In this document: piece after piece, positions 39,323 through 48,796 of the stretch | How positions within the stretch are numbered: the stretch's first letter is position 1 | Layout of the letters: every line of letters begins with the position of its first letter | Assembly (NCBI GenBank): GCA_023052935.1 | Contig: CM041293.1 | Coordinates: forward strand, 149,180,968-149,244,967 | Reading direction: 5' to 3' | Length of the DNA stretch: 64,000 nt | Source: Piezodorus guildinii | Lineage: Eukaryota > Arthropoda > Insecta > Hemiptera > Pentatomidae | Translations under genes and position numbers: made by a program | The notes under the pieces: model-generated | Seen by the model: only the letters and a program-made list of their open reading frames with translations | Told to the model about the DNA's origin: nothing | Databases searched by the model: none

Positions 39323-39787
39323 ATACTATTTATGCACTTTTATCATATAAAATGAGATCGAAAGAGGGTGTGATATAACGGCGGAATCCCCCTACGGGGT
39401 AAAGGTAGATAAACTGCGGGGCTCCAAGGCTGTATGGGACAATTCTAGAGGAATAGCTAGCCATTTCTCAGGCGAAATATTTGACAGTAAGCAAATATTT
39501 AAGATGGCCGTTCCACTGGTAAACATTGTAAAATATGAGGGGATATCTTCCCAAGCCTCGGGCAACGGATATATCTATAGCCCTTCTGGAGGGCCTATAT
39601 GTAATAGTGTCCCTAAACACCTATGTCTCCCCCCTTTTTCATCGCAAAAATAAACTTTTCTTCTTTTTTACTTTTTTAATGTGTTTTACAATCATAACTA
39701 TATATTTTTTTATGAAAAGATAGACCTTTTGGAACATAATATTTACTAACCAAAAATGAAATGTTCAAAAGTATACAAACCAAAAAA
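39323..39787. other. Intergenic, no gene recognised
   Basis: No supported feature. The 62-codon frame at 39535-39723 lacks motifs. Confidence 0.35.
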
Positions 39788-39789
39788 AA

Positions 39790-40098
39790 ATTGGATGAGG
39801 AAGATGGTTGGGGGTGCGGTCATAAATTAGAAACACACATTTAAATTAAGTGTTATTTTAATTATGTGCCGACGTTTCGGCCTACAATGTGGGCCTTCAT
39901 CAGGGCTAAAAGAAACAAGATAACAACCAATGTAATTATAGACTTAATAATGCGTTAGGTATATAATAATAATATGACAGTAATAAAATATGGGAACATC
40001 ATTGTAGGCCGAAACGTCGGCACATAATTAAAATAACACTTATTTTAAATGTGTGTTTCTAATTTATGACCGCACCCCCAACCATCTTCCTCATCTAG
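39790..40098. repeat. Foldback with hammerhead-like motif (about 110-bp arms)
   Basis: The left arm (TGGATGAGGAAGATGGTTGGGGGTGCGGTCAT...GTGCCGACGTTTCGGCCTACAATG, 39790-39890) is inverted at 39996-40098. Arms are nearly identical, and about 100 bp of unique sequence lies between. A compact relative with the same arm ends lies at 56911-57028. Confidence 0.88.
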
Positions 40099-40138
40099 TT
40101 TCTCAAAAATTGAAGTTATCACTTGGAAAACAAATATG

Positions 40139-40633
40139 TTGCCCACAATACACGATTTTCACTTACCTATGTTGTTAAAATGAATTTAGGAATTTTTAAA
40201 TACATTTAAAGATATATATGAATTATTAAAGAATTAATTATTTTTAATTTCGATAGAAACAAGAGTTTTATTAAATAATCTATTATATTTTTATCTACGA
40301 AAAACAGTTAGTTGTCGGCTTTTCATCACTCAAAAAAAATCGTAATAAGGTTCAAAATTCATGGTATAAAGTAGATCTTCCGGTCAGCTCATTTTGATGA
40401 AAAAGTATCTGTAACATCTCGGGTGTATAGTTGTCCTAAATATGAAATTTCAGCTTCATAAGACTTTTCATTTTTACCCGGTAGTTTCACACACACATAC
40501 ACAGACCTTTTTGCAGGACTTGGTTATTTGGACTCAGGGGACCCTAAAACGTATATTTCCGTTGAAAACTAGAATTCGAAAATTTTGACGATCGCAATAC
40601 TTTCCCTTAATATATATTTCATATATAGACAAG
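40139..40633 (-). repeat. Repeat X copy, minus strand, internally deleted
   Basis: The left end GCCCACAATACACGATTTTCACTTACCTATGTTGTTAAAATG is the family right end reversed. The right end TACTTTCCCTTAATATATATTTCATATATAGACAAG is the hairpin end reversed. At 495 bp it lacks roughly half the body. Confidence 0.82.
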
Positions 40634-40829
40634 GGAAGCTCAAGCTCTCGGTTATTAGCATAGGATATATTTAGATTAACAGATTTTCATCCCCCTTTTT
40701 CCTCTTTTATTTATTTATTTTTCCTATTTTTAAACATTTTTTTTTTATTATGTTCTTTCCTTATTTTTCCGGAGCTAATTACATACTTTGACGAAGCTCA
40801 GTAGTGAACTAAATGTTTTACTGGATCCC
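40634..40829. other. Intergenic, no gene recognised
   Basis: No supported feature. Confidence 0.3.
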
Positions 40830-41310
40830 TTCAATCTCTCATTCAACTGCTAGATTAAGTTTATGGAATTTGGAGCAGTTCTCAATAATATGTTTTGAGG
40901 TGAGATTGACTTGTGTGAGTCTGCTATGTCCAATGCTAAGTCACGCCAAAGCAGTTTCCTCACAGCGATCACTTCGCAATGATGTCATCCAAGGAGATGG
41001 TGAATGCTTGATATTCCTTAATTTACCGGTGTTCTCAACGTCTGACCACACCTGTTCCCAAGCCTGAGATATTTTTACCTCAAGATAATTTTTTACGTCT
41101 TCCTAGAATAAAAAAGCAGTTTCTTTCGCAGCCCGATCCGCTTCTCCATTGCCATTGATGTCTACGAGGGACGGAATCCACAAGAACACAAATTCTTTTT
41201 TCTTAAATATTTTTAAATTTTCCACATATCTTCTTATCATTGGTGGATGATCAATGCAAATATAATCGAAGGGCAGAAATGGAATCAGGGCATAGAATGA
41301 AGTTTGACTC
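40830..41310 (-). pseudogene. I/R1-type retrotransposon RNase H relic
   Basis: Minus-strand frames carry NFILCPDSISAL (about 41255-41295), then FVFLWIPSLVDINGNGEADRAAKE (about 41112-41190). These are the second and third acidic blocks of the RNase H domain that follows reverse transcriptase in I-superfamily non-LTR elements (WIPSHVGI.GNE.AD.AAK in typical members). Downstream minus-strand sequence (40830-41000) resembles the C-terminal RLRIGHSRLTHVNL region in shifted frames. Several frameshifts are present, so it is inactive. Confidence 0.7.
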
Positions 41311-41335
41311 ATTATGTGACATAATGAATTCAACT

Positions 41336-41352
41336 ATATATATATATAGTTG

Positions 41353-41395
<43 letters not shown>
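41336..41395. repeat. (TA)n microsatellite
   Basis: Imperfect (TA)n with one AGTTGAAT interruption at 41349-41356. Confidence 0.9.
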
Positions 41396-41398
<3 letters not shown>

Positions 41399-42871
41399 GC
41401 AGGGTTATCGGGTTGTGTAGCCAGTGATGATGCCGTTTTGTGCATGTTTTTTATCCGAACGAAGTCTGTCACCTATCTATAAAACTATATACATACGAAA
41501 AATTTCAATAAATTATTTAAAGTTATCATATTCAGTGGACTATTTAGAACTAGGAAATAATTTCACCGCGTTTTTTCTAAACCATTTCTTCAATCCAATT
41601 AAACGTTCTACGATATATGAAAGTTGATATAAAAGAAACTACAACTAATTATTGGTCGAAGTAAATGAGTAGCCGGGTACTTGAGGTGTGAGCTAGAGGA
41701 CGAGCTGGTAGTTAAATTTTCAGGTGGATTTAAACTTGATGTATGAGGTCGCGGTTAATCCTGTTGAAACAGCATTCCCTTCCGGTTCACTAAAACCTGT
41801 AATAACTGAGAAATAACCGCTACCTCACCGAACTTATGGCTGAATTTTAGCTGAGAAGTAAATTATAACCTGTTTTAGAATTAGATAATAGAAAATATAT
41901 CATAGTACATCATATATTTTGGAAAAAGTTATTAACTAAATTTTATTCAACATTCAGTTCAGTCATTGTTTAATATTTTCCTCAAAGTTATTATATATTT
42001 TTATAAGTTAAAATATTTTATTAGTTTCAAATTGTTACAAAACTTGGTGTGTTAATCGTTAGTGTTATATAATTATATGCATATAAATAAACGCGTTATA
42101 TATTTAAATAATTCTAAAATACAGTTTAATTTTTTTCTCAGTTAACCCTTTTAATAACATCTTCTCATAATTACATAATAATTCGCTTTCTCTGTTTAGT
42201 TTTATAGAGAATATGCTACAATAAGGTATCTTTAATGAAGTTTTACACTAATTGTTAACGTTTATTATATATTAACTTTATAAATAAATTAGATTATTCA
42301 TACTCAATCATTTTTGTTTACAAATTTGTTCACACACACAAACACAAAAAAAAAAATAAAATAAAAAAAATATTATGAAAACAGCCAATAGGTAATTGTA
42401 TTAATACTAACAACTGAATATTAAAACAGAAAAAAATAACATACTTAGAACTAACCTTCAAGCTCAAGGAACACAAATAATAAATTATCCTTATTTTTTC
42501 CATATATTTTTTTTTTAATACAAGAGAGGCTTCTTCTTTGTCAAGAATCTTTCTGGAGGAAAACGATACCATATTTTTTATTAAAAAAGAAAACAATGAA
42601 AAAAAAAAAGATCTTCCATGCCCAGGATTAGGACATCTATAATTCACGGGAAAATATTCGGATCCATGTCGGATGATATTTCTACTTTTGAAATACGCAA
42701 GACTTCCGTTCTCAGCACACAGCACACTATTCAATAATTTACTAGAAAAAAAAATTCCAAACGAGAAAATTAGAATACTTATATCATGAAAAAATAATTA
42801 AAGTCTTATAAGCGATATTAGATTCTTAATGAGAAATTATTAATAATTACAACTAATTTATATCTAATATG
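41396..42871. other. Intergenic, no gene recognised
   Basis: No supported gene. A 134-codon minus-strand frame at 42330-42734 is discussed under rejected items. Confidence 0.35.
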
Positions 42872-42882
42872 GCAATTAATTG

Positions 42883-43152
42883 CATTTAAAAAAACGGTAC
42901 ATATAGAGATTCGTACTGTTTCCAGGCCAAAGGCCGTGCTATGAGGTTATTAGGTCTCTATCACGCTCAGCTGCCACGTTTTTCCCAAATTGTGGGTAAC
43001 CACTTTGAAAAGGCTGGGTCTACCCAAGGAAGTTCTCCATACCATAGGGTTGCCAACCGGCCGAATAAAGAGAATAAATATTATTCTGTCATAGCCGGGA
43101 TTTGAATCCTGGACTCGGAAAACAGCAGTCCACTAGACCACGCCGCTCCCTT
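42883..43152 (-). mobile_element. tRNA-derived SINE, family 2, copy 2, with TSD
   Basis: It is flanked by GCAATTAATTG at 42872-42882 and 43153-43163. Read on the minus strand the head is GGGAGCGGCGTGGTCTAGTGG (A box TGGTCTAGTGG) with B box GATTCAAATCC. Body blocks (GTATGGAGAAC, AACCCTATG, CAGTACGAATCTCT) match the copy at 22672-22928. Confidence 0.88.
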
Positions 43153-43309
43153 GCAATTAATTGTATATATCCCATTGAAATTCTGATTCGAAACTAAAAA
43201 ATTAATACTACAGATTTGTCAGTGCAAAATTAACTGAAGAATTGAAAATCTCAAGGAGGCAATATAATTTAATCCTACGCCTAATGTGTTTGTGAGTTGT
43301 TTCCAATGG

Positions 43310-44540
43310 ACTAGTAAAAATTTTTGGTATTTATTCATTTATTTATTAGGAGAAACAGATATATTTTTTATTCGTTATTCGAATTCTAGGCAACTTGAAA
43401 CGTAAGCTCTCAAATTTTGAGCAGGGATAATTTTTTTTTGGTCGATTACAAAGGTTGATTATTGAAAATAATAAACCAAAAGCATTTATACTGGACTGTG
43501 TTACTATTTCCTTTTCTTTTCTTTCGATTTTCATTCAAATAAAATGTCCTGATTCCAGAAAACCTTATAATAACCGAGTTAGAAGGGAATCACATCTCCA
43601 ATAAGCTGTCGCTTGACAATATAAGATTATTTTTAATTTAATTTAATTTTTTTTTTTTTTTGCGCTTTGTTCATCGCGTTGTCTAGATCACGAAAACCTT
43701 TTCGATTATTCTCTATCTTAAATAATAACTGATTTTTGGTGTAATTACATCTATTATAATCTGCTACTTAATCAAACAAATGAATTTTTTATTTTATTTA
43801 TTTTTACTGATTCTAAAACTCTATACACTCTTTTCTCTATCTTCAAAAATAACTGAGTTGAAAGCATATTAATGTGAACAATTTAAATTTTTGGGTTTAT
43901 TTTATTTTCTTGTTTTATATAACAATTCGCGTTTTTTTTTTGTTGAAAAACAATAAAGAATTTTTTTCTATCTTCGAAAATAACATAGTTACAAGCGTAT
44001 TTATAGGCGAAAATTTATTTATTTATTTTTTATTTTTTTTTTTATGAATCTAAAACTCTCTACATACTTTTCTGTATCGTCAAAAAATATTGAGTTATGA
44101 GCGTATTTAGTTGTAAAATTTTAATTTTTTTCTTTTCTTTTTTCACTTTTATAAAATTATTCGCGGATTTTTGGATAATAAACACTAATACTTTTTTTTT
44201 TCTATCTTCAAAAATAACTGAGTTATTGAATAAAATCCTTTTAATCGGCCGCCATTTCAAAACTAGCTAGCTGAGATCAACGTTGAATGGACTATTTATT
44301 TGTGGCGAATAAAAAAAAAAAATTGGTCCAGTAGTTTCGGAGAAATGCTGCGGACGGCGTACGGTGGACAAGCGGATTTTTTTTTATTCTTTATTCAGAT
44401 TCTAAGCATCTTGTACTTAAGCTGTAGGAAAAGTAATATCTCGAATTTTGAGGAGGGGTAATTGTTTTTTTGTTTTGTTTTTTTTGGTCGATAACAAAGG
44501 TTTATAATTGAACAATAATAAACCAAAAGAACTGTTTATC
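43310..44540. repeat. Two-monomer tandem array flanked by direct repeat Y
   Basis: The anchor CTATCTTCAAAAATAACTGAGTT recurs at about 43711, 43835, 43966, 44071 and 44201 with about 105-131 bp spacing. Alternate monomers are more alike (TCTAAAACTCT at 43812 and 44049; ATTCGCG.TTTTT at 43925 and 44158), so the true period is about 235 bp. Repeat Y copies (about 43318-43490 and 44345-44530: TTATTC.GATTCTA..CATCTTG...TTGGTCGATAACAAAGGTT) sit on both sides in direct orientation. No coding was found. Confidence 0.72.
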
Positions 44541-45128
44541 TCCTTCCATCAGCTTGATATATCTACAAGCTACTTGATAGTTCATTTTTAAATAAAGAGG
44601 AACTTTTTTATTTAAATCTAAAATCCAATATTTAAAATTCAGAGAGACTACTGGATATCGAAAGGTGAAGACATTAGGGAGGAAGTAAGAAGGGACTGAC
44701 GGAGAAGCGGAGCGTTATGCCCAGCCAAGCGAAGCCCCTAAATGACCCCGCCCCTCCACCCCCTAACTTCCCCCCCTTATCTGGCTAACGGTAAAGACAA
44801 AGATTTAAAGAGAAACTTCACCATCTCCACTTTAGCCCTTATCAATGTCACAATTCTCTCCCCCTCTCCCTTTATTTGTCAAGTAAATAAACCCTCTCAG
44901 CCGGGGAAGAATATTTAATCCTGATCCTTCCATTGAATTAATATACATTTCCATGGCTTGATGAGTTTTAGAACGCTGAAAGATTAGACGTGATCACTCT
45001 ACACACTTATTGACTGTTTTTGATTAATATTCATCTAGGATGATTTTAAACATTTTCTGTTCATCGAAACATGAAATTTAAATGTTAAGGGAAAGTGTTG
45101 CAATCATCAATTTTTTTTTTTTTTTTTT
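44541..45128. other. Intergenic, no gene recognised
   Basis: GC-richer between 44660 and 44790 without a supported frame. A T run at 45111-45130 precedes repeat X. Confidence 0.35.
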
Positions 45129-46215
45129 TTACTTTCAATTATATATATATATATATAGTAAGGGAAAGTATTGCGATCGTGAAAATTTTCGAATTTGAGT
45201 TTTCAACGAAAATACACGTTTTAGGGTCTCCTGGTTCCAAAACCAAGCTCCCCAAAAAGGTGTGTGTGTTTGTGGCAAGTCTAGGACTTTTATGACGAAA
45301 AGTCCTATAAAACGGAAACTACATATTTGAGATGACTACATGCCCGAGATCTTACAGCGACTTTTTCATGAAAATCAACTAGAAGAGCCAGTTTATACCA
45401 CGCATTTTTCACCTTTTTACGATTTTCTAAAAACGATTTAGAAGAGGTGAGGGCAATGAATGCAGCCTGGTACAATTGTGACAAAATATTATTTTATTGT
45501 TCTGAAGGCAATAACTAATAAATATAATATAATAATAAATACTATAATAAAAAAATAAAATAAGAAATAAAAATGAGCTTCAATTAAATATAAAGAGAAC
45601 TAAAATATAAACATGTTTGAGCCAATGGCAAATCCATTTCACATAACCTCTTTGCTCCGACCAGCTGTGTGTTTATAACCTCACTCCATCACACACATCA
45701 GGCCCGTCACAACGACAATAACGATTTTTATTAAACTCTAAATATCAATGTAAAATTTGATTAGCTTTAATATTATATAAGTTTTATTCTGATTAAATTA
45801 ATCTGATCTTAAATACCAATATTTCAAATTTTCTTCCTTTAAAGTATCTATAATTTTGTAAATTTAATAAAATTAGGCACTTCATCCTATTAGAATTTAT
45901 AAATAACGGCTAAATATGCAAGTTGAGCGAATTTGTTTAACAACTTAAGGAGAAAAATGCAAACATATTTTTTTAAGCGACTTTTGTTTTTTTTGAACAA
46001 TACAACAGAAATATAGATGTATAATATACCGTTGGAAAGCTAAAGATTTTAGAAAAATACTACCATATACACAAAATTCTAAAAGTTAACGGAGGGTGAT
46101 GAAAAGCCGATTAAAATAACTGATTGTCGTATATAATAATATAATTGATTATTTAATAAAACACGTGTTTCTATTCAAACATAATTTAATTATTTATTTA
46201 ACAATTTATTTTTAT
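45129..46215 (+). repeat. Repeat X copy with internal 280-bp insertion
   Basis: The left end ACTTTCAATTATATATA precedes GTAAGGGAAAGTATTGCGATCGTGAAAATTTTCGAATT. The body continues to about 46205 with the right terminus lost. Between AACGATTT at 45432-45439 and AACGATTT at 45720-45727 lies sequence absent from other copies (see findings). Confidence 0.8.
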
Positions 46216-46996
46216 ATCATGGTTCAATGCATATGAAATCGTCCAATTTTCAGTCATTTTGCCGCTCGAATTTTTTTATTTTCGTGATTTTTTTACCAGA
46301 TATTCACTATTTTTCAGGGAATATAAAACCGTAAATAAAAAAAAAAAATTCAGGCCAACACTTTTAGTATTGCAACCGTTTTAAGTCAGCTTAGCGGGCA
46401 GAAACATTTGATGGTAAAATATTTCTGATTCTCGGAAATTTAAAAAAATCAAATTAAAACAAAAATTTACAATAAGATGAAGGCATGCTTTGTATTTTTG
46501 GTCCCCACAACTCATTACCTAAATAGTGAAAAAAGTTGTTAAAAAAATTTTCGAAAATGAATAAAAACGAGTTGTTTAAGATGAAAGTATATAAAGGAAA
46601 AAAGACCCACTTCTAATTATTTTTTGTTATATAGCTTGTCATAGTCTTTGATCTTGAAAACATAGTCCTTTTTTGTACACGAATTTTCAAAATTGGCAGA
46701 AATTCATTTTTCGCGATGATTACACGGATATTTTTAAAAAGGGACTCAGTGAAAAATTATAAAACTATATATATTACCTAACTGTACGATATATATAAGT
46801 AATATGAAGTTGGTTCTTGTGGCTAAGCTGATTCCGGAGTTACCAAACTCCTTTAACTGTTAAAATAACATTTTCTTTATAAAATATTTGCATATTTAAC
46901 ATGCATAAGTAACTTTACATATTTAAGATCTAATAAAAAATAGAATGATGATGAGAGTATTTTATATAATTTTGGTCCCTACAACACATTACCTAA
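46216..46996. repeat. Intergenic with a diverged duplicated unit
   Basis: GGTCCCCACAACTCATTACCTAA near 46499-46521 and GGTCCCTACAACACATTACCTAA near 46974-46996 are followed by related sequence (AAATAGT...AAAAAA..TTTTCGAAAA; and, after the nested insertion, GAAAATAGTTTTAAAAAATCACG at 53130-53152). This suggests an old duplication with a unit of about 475 bp. Confidence 0.5.
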
Positions 46997-47171
46997 CTAA
47001 CAACTATCGTGGGATCGCTCTTCTCCCAGTATGTTATAAAATATTCTCGTCAATACTAACTAGCCGAAGTACGGAATAAGCTGAAGAAATTATCGGAGAC
47101 CACCAATGCGGTTTTAGGCGGAATCGCTCGACTGTTGATCAAATATGTTCCTTGCGTCTAATATTAGAGAC

Positions 47172-47485
47172 AGGAGTTCTGCGCATGCGCGTGAGTATAG
47201 CAGTCATATTTCAAGTCGGCTCTCGGATTTCTTGCTTTTACAGTTGGATTTCACTTCAGCACAGTCTTGAAAACATCATCAGACTTCAGGATAACAACAA
47301 CAGTTATTATTGGAGCAAACAGCGGTAAGTTGTGATATAATTTACAGTGTAAAGTGAATGCTGAGTCACCTCTTCATATCAGCTGATTGCCAATAGCCCG
47401 GCAAGGCTGGTCTTGCTTAACTTTTTTTAAGTTATTGTTTTTTTTCCCACATCTGGTTATTATTTAATTACTTTCTATACATGAA
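47172..47485 (+). promoter_or_regulatory. Jockey 5'UTR / likely internal promoter
   Basis: It lies upstream of ORF1 and is nearly identical in copy 2 (59031-59340). The extreme 5' end carries TGCGCATGCGCG (47180-47191), an exact fit to the NRF-1 / Erect wing consensus YGCGCAYGCGCR. AGTCA at about +27 relative to 47176 resembles a downstream promoter element but is ATTCA in copy 2. There is no TATA box. Jockey-type elements must carry a promoter inside the transcribed region to stay autonomous. Confidence 0.6.
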
Positions 47486-48796
47486 ATGCGATATTATCAT
47501 CAAGTAATGTCCTCCAAAGCTTCAACTAAAAGATCTAGATCTAGTGGTTCAATCCCGTCACCTACAAAACAAAGACCCCGCCGTGATACTAATAAAAGAT
47601 TAAATCTACAAGCAACCCCTTCCGGTACTAATTCAGAATCTGAACCACAACCTGGCACATCGTCACAAGGGATGACTGACGAATCGCCGTTTTTCACCCC
47701 AAATCCTTTTCAGATTTTACATAATGAAAAAGAAAACATGGAATCTACTCCTATACCTAGTGAACCACGGCCTCCTCCAATATTTGTCAAAAATATTAGA
47801 AATTTCCAGTTGTTGTGTGCGCAATTGAACAAAATTACCGAATCTACCAGCTACTACTGTATGAGTAGAATCAATGATACCAAAATATCTCCTACTACTG
47901 CCGAGACATATAGAAAAATAGTGAAATACCTAACTGAAACCAAAGCAGATTTCCATACCTATCAGCTACGCCAAGAGAGAGCTTTAAGGGTTGTAATCAG
48001 AAACTTACACCCCTCGACACCAGTTGAAGCTATTAAAGAAGAACTAACGGAGATGGGCTATAAAGTGCGGCAAGTCACTAACGTCCTAAAGGATAAAATT
48101 CCTCTACCTCTCTTTTTTGTGGATTTGGAACCAGCTGAAGGAGTTGAAAAAATCTATGACCTCAATAGATTGTACTATTCCAGTGTAAGAGTTGAAAAAC
48201 CTTACACAAAGAGAGAGATAATTCAGTGCCATAATTGTCAAGCATATGGTCATACTAAAAGTTATTGTCATCACATACCTCGATGCGTGAAATGCGGTGA
48301 ACAGCACAAGTCTGTGGAGTGTACAAAACCAAAATCAACACCAGCTGTATGTGCTCATTGCCTGAAGGACCACCCGGCCAACTATAAAGGATGCCAAATC
48401 TATAAGGAGCTGAGGACCAGGTTTCAAAAACCTCAAGTACTGGATGAAACAGCAAGACAAGTAAGAAACAGAAGAGAACCCTCAAAACTTATTGATGCCA
48501 ATTTATCATTTGCCCACTTACTTGGAGGTGGGAATCAAAGTACTGAAGCCGTGGCTCTGCCGGAACTACAAAATGTACCTCAATCCATTCCACATATACC
48601 TCTTTCTCAAAATGTAACCAATCCTAAGAATCCTAATCCACCACAAATCTCTCATATTCCTCCTCCTTCAAACGCCACAGACCTTACCAGTTTGATGACA
48701 TCCTTTATTTCCGAAATTAAATCCCTTGTTATGCCCTTAATATCACTCCTTACGAATCTCGTAACAAATCTCATTCCTGCCTTAAAAAAACCATAA
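47486..48796 (+). CDS. Jockey ORF1: gag-like nucleic-acid-binding protein
   Basis: This 436-residue protein is predicted to coat element RNA and act as a chaperone. The basic N-terminus (about 1-40) is rich in Ser, Arg and Lys. Residues 166-240 contain the LRVVIRNLHPSTPVEAIKEE block typical of the region before the zinc knuckles in Jockey gags. There are three zinc knuckles: C248-C251-H256-C261, C267-C270-H274-C279 and C289-C292-H296-C303. Residues 340-400 are Pro/Asn-rich, and 404-432 are strongly hydrophobic. The ATG at 47486 is the first in frame; a second, M8 (MSSK), could also serve. The frame is intact. The stop TAA abuts the ORF2 ATG, so ORF2 may be translated by termination-reinitiation. 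Copy 2 differs at only a couple of residues (A/V at 12, Q/L at 76). Confidence 0.93.
   Translation: MRYYHQVMSSKASTKRSRSSGSIPSPTKQRPRRDTNKRLNLQATPSGTNSESEPQPGTSSQGMTDESPFFTPNPFQILHNEKENMESTPIPSEPRPPPIFVKNIRNFQLLCAQLNKITESTSYYCMSRINDTKISPTTAETYRKIVKYLTETKADFHTYQLRQERALRVVIRNLHPSTPVEAIKEELTEMGYKVRQVTNVLKDKIPLPLFFVDLEPAEGVEKIYDLNRLYYSSVRVEKPYTKREIIQCHNCQAYGHTKSYCHHIPRCVKCGEQHKSVECTKPKSTPAVCAHCLKDHPANYKGCQIYKELRTRFQKPQVLDETARQVRNRREPSKLIDANLSFAHLLGGGNQSTEAVALPELQNVPQSIPHIPLSQNVTNPKNPNPPQISHIPPPSNATDLTSLMTSFISEIKSLVMPLISLLTNLVTNLIPALKKP

Noticed and set aside
42330..42734. 134-codon minus-strand open frame, N-terminal half with YFPVNYRCPNPGHG
   Set aside because: The C-terminal half is low-complexity Phe/Leu from T-rich sequence. 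The first part could be an exon of a host gene, but I do not recognise a family and see no second exon. A protein search of residues 1-45 would decide.
47320..47450. GCGGTAAGT in the Jockey 5'UTR as a possible splice donor (about 47320) with TTTTTTTCCCACATCTG downstream
   Set aside because: No clear acceptor and retroelement genomic RNA must stay unspliced; both copies retain the sequence, so there is no evidence of use.
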